From Pseudomonadota bacterium (lineage in GTDB: Bacteria; Pseudomonadota; Gammaproteobacteria; Burkholderiales; Burkholderiaceae_B), in the NCBI GenBank assembly GCA_023386765.1, contig JAEWJD010000415.1, positions 1-9,944 of the forward strand: a stretch of 9,944 bases of DNA, read 5' to 3'. The translations under genes and the position numbers were made by a program. The notes beneath the pieces were generated by a model that saw only the letters and a program-made list of their open reading frames with translations, searched no databases and was not told the origin of the DNA. Positions 6,255-9,944 of the stretch are shown in pieces; position 1 is the first letter of the stretch, and the number at the start of each line of letters is the position of its first letter.

Positions 6255-6784
6255 CCACCCGCCACACAGCCTGGCGCATCGGCGATGACGTCGACACCGA
6301 CCAGCTCGCTCCGGGCGCCTATATGAAATTCGGTCTCGACGAGATCGCACGCCATTGCCTGGAAGGCGTCAGGCCGGACTTTGCCGCGGGCGTGCAGCCC
6401 GGCGACGTGCTGGTGGCCGGACGCAATTTCGGCATCGGCTCTTCGCGTGAGCAGGCCGCCGCCGCCCTGGTCCATCTGGGTCTCAAGGCGGTGATCGCGC
6501 CCAGCTACAGCGGCCTGTACTTTCGCAATGCCTTCAATCTCGGGCTGCTGCTGTTGACCTGCCCGCGTGCCGGAGAAATCCAGGATGGCGAGGCCGTCAG
6601 TATCGACCTGCCCGGCCAGCGCGTGCTGCGCGCCGACGGCAGCGCACTGGATTGCGACCCCCTGCCCGACTTTCTGCTCGACATGGTGCAGGCCGGCGGC
6701 CTGCTGATGCAGCTCAAACGCCGCCTCGCCGACGGCAGCCTCCCTCGCCACCCCCTTGACGCCGCCACATGCCCGACACCTTGA
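6251..6784 (+). CDS. Aconitase-superfamily hydro-lyase small subunit (LeuD/HacB/DmdB-like)
   Basis: A 177-residue swivel-domain subunit that completes the active site of the large subunit encoded just upstream. It shows DDVDTDQLAPGAYMKF (12-27), GRNFGIGSSREQAAAAL (57-73) and VIAPSYSGLYFRNAFNLGLL (81-100), all standard for LeuD/HacB. SSRE holds the substrate-binding arginine of the family. The loop after DTD is known in archaeal enzymes to set substrate choice (YLRT and similar tetrapeptides); here it reads YMKF (24-27), which I do not recognise from isopropylmalate or homocitrate enzymes. The size fits the short archaeal-type subunit and not proteobacterial LeuD (about 215). The ATG at 6251 overlaps the large-subunit stop by 4 nt and has AAGGTG with a 5-nt spacer. 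The frame stays open far upstream (from 5738), but that part is antisense-free shadow coding of the large subunit. The 3' end overlaps the lyase start by 16 nt. Confidence 0.88.
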   Translation: MTTRHTAWRIGDDVDTDQLAPGAYMKFGLDEIARHCLEGVRPDFAAGVQPGDVLVAGRNFGIGSSREQAAAALVHLGLKAVIAPSYSGLYFRNAFNLGLLLLTCPRAGEIQDGEAVSIDLPGQRVLRADGSALDCDPLPDFLLDMVQAGGLLMQLKRRLADGSLPRHPLDAATCPTP

Positions 6785-7629
6785 AACACCGCCTGCAAGC
6801 CGGCCAGACCCTGCTCGCCCCGGGCGTCTATGACGCCCTCTCGGCCCTGATCGCCGAGCAGGCCGGCTTCGATGCGCTCTACCTTTCCGGCGCCTCGATC
6901 GCCTATACCCGGCTGGGCCGCTCCGACGTCGGCCTGACCACTTACAGCGAGGTCGAATCGGTACTGGCGCGCATCACCGAGCGGGTACGCTGTCCGGTCA
7001 TCGTCGACGCCGACACCGGCTTCGGCAACGCCCTGAACGTGCAGCGCACCGTGCGCGGCCTGGAGCGTGCCGGCGCGGCCATGATCCAGCTCGAAGACCA
7101 GGACTTCCCCAAACGCTGCGGCCATCTGGCCGGCAAATCGCTGGTGTCCGTGCAAGAGATGTGCGGCAAGCTGCGCGCCGCCCTGGATGCCCGCCAACAG
7201 GCCGACACCCTGATCCTGGCGCGCACCGACGCGGTCGCCGTGGAGGGTCTGGAAGCGGCCTTCGAGCGCGCCGAGCGCTATCTGGAATGCGGCGTGGACG
7301 CCCTGTTCATCGAGGCGTTGCGCTCGCCGGCGCAGATGGACGCCGCCTGCCGCCGCTTCGCCCGGCGCACGCCCCTGTTGGCCAACATGGTCGAAGGCGG
7401 CCAGACGCCTGTCGAAAGCGCCCAGGCCCTGGCCGGGCGCGGTTTCCAGATCGTGATCTTCCCCGGCGGGACGGCACGAGCCGTGGCCCATACCCTGCAG
7501 GCCTACTATGGCAATCTGCAGCGCCAGGGCAGCACGGCCGCCTGGCGCGAGCACATGCTGGACTTCGACCAGCTCAATGCCGTGATCGGCACGCCCGAAC
7601 TGCTGGCTCAGGCCGAACGTTACCGCTGA
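6769..7629 (+). CDS. Isocitrate lyase/PEP mutase-superfamily C-C lyase (2,3-dimethylmalate lyase/PrpB-like)
   Basis: A 286-residue TIM-barrel enzyme. Visible motifs are YLSGAS (38-43), the Mg-binding DADTGFGN (80-87), IQLEDQ (106-111), the catalytic loop KRCGH (115-119, with C117) and ARTDA (151-155). The KxCGH cysteine marks the true lyases (isocitrate, 2-methylisocitrate and 2,3-dimethylmalate lyases, and oxaloacetate hydrolase); PEP mutases and phosphonopyruvate hydrolases lack it. These enzymes make a retro-aldol or Claisen-type cut of a 2-hydroxy diacid, giving an oxoacid such as pyruvate or glyoxylate plus a carboxylate. Length fits dimethylmalate lyase and PrpB (about 290). No prpC, prpD or acnD lies nearby, so 2-methylisocitrate lyase of the methylcitrate cycle is less likely. 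The ATG sits inside the small-subunit gene (16-nt overlap, no clear Shine-Dalgarno), which implies coupled translation and a shared pathway. Product assignment is inferred. Confidence 0.87.
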   Translation: MPDTLKHRLQAGQTLLAPGVYDALSALIAEQAGFDALYLSGASIAYTRLGRSDVGLTTYSEVESVLARITERVRCPVIVDADTGFGNALNVQRTVRGLERAGAAMIQLEDQDFPKRCGHLAGKSLVSVQEMCGKLRAALDARQQADTLILARTDAVAVEGLEAAFERAERYLECGVDALFIEALRSPAQMDAACRRFARRTPLLANMVEGGQTPVESAQALAGRGFQIVIFPGGTARAVAHTLQAYYGNLQRQGSTAAWREHMLDFDQLNAVIGTPELLAQAERYR

Positions 7630-8816
7630 GGGCCACCGGCGCCACGCGGCAGCCGGTGCCAGAACACCACCGCCGCCGCCAGGCCCAGCCCGCCCATGGC
7701 CGCCACGCCGGCGGCCAGCGACACCAGCGCCGTCAGGCCCGAGAGCAGCACCGGGCCGAAGCTGCTGCCCAAGTCCGCCATGAAACGCCAGATCCCGAGA
7801 AACTCGGTGCGTCCATGCGCGGGCGCGGCATCCGCGCCCAGGGTCATCACGATGCCGGAGCTGATGCCATTGCCCAGGCCCAGCAGCATCGCCACGATGA
7901 CGAAACCGACCGTGCCGCCCGACAGCGCTATCCCGATCAGGGCCAGCCCCATCAGCAACGATGACGGCAGCGCCACCGCACGGCGTCCGCGCCGGTCCAT
8001 CAGCACGCCGGCCGGATAGAACACCGACATGTCCACCGCCGCCACCAGCCCATAGATCAGTGATGTCGCGGCCGCATCGATACCCAGGTGATCGGCCCAC
8101 AAAGGGATGACCACCTGGCGCGAAGCACGCACCGCGCTCACCAGCAGGATGCCCAGCCCCAGGGTCAGGTAGACCTGGCGATGGGCGCGAAAAATCTCGG
8201 GAATGCGCGGGCGTGCCCGCGGCACCTCACCCTCGGCAGGCGGCGCCTTCATGTCCGGCGCCAGCCCGCCGATCGCACCGGCTCCCAGCACCGCAGCGAG
8301 GGCGACCCAGTACGCCCCCTGCAGGCCCATCAGATGAATCAAGGCGGCGCCGGCGAATGGCCCCGCAAACACGCCGATCCGCATGGTCCCAGCCAGGGTT
8401 GAGAGGGCCCGGGCGCGCATGGCCACCGGCACCGCGTCGATCATGTAGCCCTGGCGCGCCAGCAGAAAGACCGAAGACGCCACCCCCACCATGAAAACGC
8501 CCACCCCCAGCAGCCAGATCGAACCGGCGAAAATGCACAGCAGCATGGCCAGCGCACTGACCAAGGCCGCCGCCACCATGGAGCGGCGCTCGCCATGGCG
8601 CGCGGTGAACAGCGCCGCCGGGATATTGCTCACCAGCGAACCGATGCCGACCAGCGCCACGATCAGGCCCGAGGCCGCCAACGAGGCCCCCTGCTCGCGC
8701 GCGCTCAAGGCAATCACCGGCAGGATGGCGCCATTGCTGACCCCGTAAAGCAAAGAAGGGCCGAAGGCGGGAACGGCGATATCGCGCAGGCGAAAGGGAG
8801 TGGCAGGGTCGGGCAC
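7620..8816 (-). CDS. Major facilitator superfamily transporter
   Basis: A 398-residue inner-membrane protein with about twelve hydrophobic segments in two halves joined by a charged loop (about 188-215, with PRARPRIPEIFRAHR). MFS motif-A-like loops occur in both halves: TARHGERRS (71-79) between helices 2 and 3, and LMDRRGRRAVALP (272-284) between helices 8 and 9. RQGYMIDAVP (121-130) follows helix 4. The substrate is unknown; a drug or sugar exporter or a metabolite carrier are all possible. No ATG exists near the N-terminus. I chose the GTG at 8816, which leaves a short polar lead before helix 1 and reads VPDPATPFRLRDIAVPAFGP. A TTG at 8858 would add 14 residues. Neither has a good Shine-Dalgarno. 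The gene converges on the lyase with a 10-bp 3' overlap and is divergent from glyQ. A link to the hydratase-lyase unit is possible but not shown. Confidence 0.88.
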   Translation of the reverse strand: MPDPATPFRLRDIAVPAFGPSLLYGVSNGAILPVIALSAREQGASLAASGLIVALVGIGSLVSNIPAALFTARHGERRSMVAAALVSALAMLLCIFAGSIWLLGVGVFMVGVASSVFLLARQGYMIDAVPVAMRARALSTLAGTMRIGVFAGPFAGAALIHLMGLQGAYWVALAAVLGAGAIGGLAPDMKAPPAEGEVPRARPRIPEIFRAHRQVYLTLGLGILLVSAVRASRQVVIPLWADHLGIDAAATSLIYGLVAAVDMSVFYPAGVLMDRRGRRAVALPSSLLMGLALIGIALSGGTVGFVIVAMLLGLGNGISSGIVMTLGADAAPAHGRTEFLGIWRFMADLGSSFGPVLLSGLTALVSLAAGVAAMGGLGLAAAVVFWHRLPRGAGGPQR

Positions 8817-8880
8817 GATGGACGGGGAGAGACAGCGGAAGAGTCCGCAGGCGGGCAAATGAACCCGCCGGGACGGGCAT

Positions 8881-8903
8881 GCCCCCTATTCTAGCCAGGG
8901 GGC
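8881..8903. repeat. Inverted repeat in the MFS-glyQ divergent region
   Basis: GCCCCCT (8881-8887) and AGGGGGC (8897-8903) form a perfect 7-bp inverted repeat around a 9-nt centre. The centre contains TAGAAT on the minus strand (8893 to 8888), a fair -10 hexamer for the MFS gene, although no -35 is evident at the right distance. A second perfect 10-bp palindrome, GGGCATGCCC (8875-8884), overlaps its left arm. Either could be an operator for the MFS promoter. The symmetry is observed; the function is a guess, and GC-rich DNA makes such repeats fairly common. Confidence 0.35.
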
Positions 8904-8974
8904 CCTGACAGCACCCTGGATGGGCGGGCGAACGTCAAAAACGCCTTTTACCAGCCAGCCCGGGCAAGGCCAGT

Positions 8975-8980
8975 TAAAAT
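8975..8980 (+). promoter_or_regulatory. Candidate -10 element of the glyQ promoter
   Basis: TAAAAT (8975-8980) matches five of six -10 consensus bases and stands out in GC-rich sequence 57 bp before the glyQ ATG. No good -35 lies 16-18 bp upstream; that stretch reads CAGCCA, and the nearest T-rich hexamer (near 8946) is too far. A start near 8987 would give a leader of about 50 nt. This is a by-eye call. Confidence 0.4.
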
Positions 8981-9037
8981 GGCGGGTTTTCCACGCAGGC
9001 GGGCGGCGCATCCAACGCGCCCCAACTTCCAACCTCT

Positions 9038-9944
9038 ATGCTCACCTTTCAGCAAATCATCCTCACGCTTCAGGAATACTGGGACAAACAAGGTTGCGCG
9101 CTGCTGCAACCCTATGACATGGAAGTGGGCGCTGGTACCTCGCATACGGCGACGTTCCTGCGCGCCATCGGCCCGGAGCCGTGGCGCGCCGCCTATGTCC
9201 AGCCGTCGCGCCGTCCCAAGGACGGGCGCTATGGCGAAAACCCCAACCGCCTGCAGCACTACTACCAGTACCAGGTCGTGCTCAAGCCCGCGCCGCCCGA
9301 GATCCTGGACCTGTACATCGGTTCGCTCAAGGCATTGGGCATCGATCCCACCCAGCACGACATCCGCTTCGTGGAAGACGATTGGGAGAACCCCACGCTG
9401 GGCGCCTGGGGCCTGGGCTGGGAAGTCTGGCTCAACGGCATGGAAGTGACGCAGTTCACCTACTTCCAGCAGGTCGGCGGCCTGGACTGCACGCCGGCCA
9501 CGGGTGAGATCACCTACGGCCTGGAACGCCTGGCCATGTACCTGCAGGACGTCGAAAGCGTCTATGACCTGGTCTGGACCGAAGGCGCCAATGGCCGCCG
9601 CGTGCTGTACCGCGACGTGTTCCACCAGAACGAAGTGGAGCAATCCACCTACAACTTCGAGCATGCCTCGGCCGACATGCTGTTCGCGCACTTCAACGAC
9701 TATGAAGCCGAGGCCAAGCGCCTGATGGACGTGCCGCTGGCCTTGCCGGCCTACGAGGCCGCCCTGAAGGCCGCCCACACCTTCAACATGCTGGATGCCC
9801 GGGGCGCGATCAGCGTGACCGAGCGCGCCGCCTACATCGGCCGCATCCGCAACCTGTCGCGCGCCGTTGCGCAGGCCTACTACGACTCCCGTGAACGATT
9901 GGGCTTTCCCATGCTGGGCGGCAACGCCGCTGCCGGGGAGGCTG
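9038..9944 (+). CDS. glyQ: Glycyl-tRNA synthetase alpha subunit (3' end beyond window)
   Basis: The first 302 codons of the catalytic alpha subunit of the heterotetrameric bacterial glycyl-tRNA synthetase, which activates glycine and charges tRNA-Gly together with the beta subunit GlyS. The match to E. coli GlyQ as I recall it is strong along its length: MEVGAGTSH (28-36), YVQPSRRPKDGRYGENPNRL (53-72), ENPTLGAWGLGWEVWLNG (117-134), TYFQQVGG (141-148), GEITYGLERLAMY (156-168), VFHQNEVEQSTYNFE (194-208) and ISVTERAAYIGRIR. The frame is open to the last base and is cut by the window edge; at about 300 residues, little should be missing, and glyS is expected next. The ATG at 9038 begins MLTFQQIILTLQEYW, close to the family N-terminus. 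The bases before it (CCAACCTCT) are not a Shine-Dalgarno. Nothing in the gene looks unusual, and it anchors the accessory region to the chromosome. Confidence 0.97.
   Translation, partial: MLTFQQIILTLQEYWDKQGCALLQPYDMEVGAGTSHTATFLRAIGPEPWRAAYVQPSRRPKDGRYGENPNRLQHYYQYQVVLKPAPPEILDLYIGSLKALGIDPTQHDIRFVEDDWENPTLGAWGLGWEVWLNGMEVTQFTYFQQVGGLDCTPATGEITYGLERLAMYLQDVESVYDLVWTEGANGRRVLYRDVFHQNEVEQSTYNFEHASADMLFAHFNDYEAEAKRLMDVPLALPAYEAALKAAHTFNMLDARGAISVTERAAYIGRIRNLSRAVAQAYYDSRERLGFPMLGGNAAAGEA

Noticed and set aside
4968..6350. Long minus-strand open frame (460 codons) antisense to the LeuC-like gene
   Set aside because: The translation is rich in Gly, Arg, His and Gln without any family motif, and the plus strand carries a complete aconitase-type sequence. 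Such frames are expected opposite GC-rich genes.
4992..6784. Assignment as leuC and leuD of leucine biosynthesis
   Set aside because: Both subunits are too short for the proteobacterial form, key motifs differ, and the neighbours are a receptor, a GntR regulator and a lyase, with no leuA or leuB.
6505..8100. Minus-strand open frame of 531 codons across the lyase and the MFS 3' end
   Set aside because: Its parts are shadows of the lyase (antisense) and the MFS gene (other frame). It contains no recognisable domain and crosses two well-supported genes.
8227..8880. Minus-strand frame starting at an ATG at 8880
   Set aside because: It is out of frame with the MFS protein and encodes a Gly/Arg-rich shadow; the MFS frame shows twelve hydrophobic segments and paired motif-A loops.
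8979..9449. Plus-strand open frame of 156 codons overlapping glyQ
   Set aside because: It is out of frame with the unambiguous GlyQ translation that starts at 9038, and its sequence is Arg/Ser/Pro-rich shadow coding.

Overview
The window is GC-rich (roughly two thirds G+C by eye) and densely coded. Two Bug-type periplasmic receptors, an M81/MlrC-like protein and a proteobacterial-type glyQ point to a betaproteobacterium, most likely of the family Alcaligenaceae (Bordetella/Achromobacter relatives). This placement is inferred from gene content and codon use, not from a search. I see no tRNA, rRNA, CRISPR array, insertion sequence or phage gene.

Layout. (1) 42-3140: a Bug receptor and an M81/MlrC-like metalloenzyme, 12 nt apart, then an XRE-cupin regulator after a 78-nt gap that holds a strong hairpin. 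(2) 3223-7629: a tight five-gene unit with a second Bug receptor, a GntR/HutC regulator, large and small aconitase-superfamily subunits (LeuC/LeuD-like) and an isocitrate lyase/PEP mutase-superfamily lyase. Most of these genes overlap or nearly touch. The only sizeable gap is upstream of the receptor and carries a 7+7 bp inverted repeat next to a plausible promoter. (3) 7620-8816, minus strand: an MFS transporter that converges on the lyase with a 10-bp 3' overlap. (4) 9038 to the window end: the 5' part of glyQ, divergent from the MFS gene across about 220 bp.

How the genes may work together. The five-gene unit reads as a complete small catabolic module: a periplasmic receptor captures a carboxylate, a GntR repressor senses it or a product, a two-subunit [4Fe-4S] hydro-lyase hydrates or isomerises an unsaturated diacid, and a Cys-containing lyase splits the resulting 2-hydroxy diacid. 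The same pairing of enzyme classes is known from the dimethylmaleate hydratase and 2,3-dimethylmalate lyase steps of Eubacterium barkeri nicotinate fermentation, which yield propionate and pyruvate. The substrate here is unknown. The module is the most interesting content of the window. The first unit looks like a parallel receptor-plus-enzyme-plus-regulator cassette for another ligand. Neither receptor has tctA/tctB membrane genes beside it. glyQ is an ordinary housekeeping gene.
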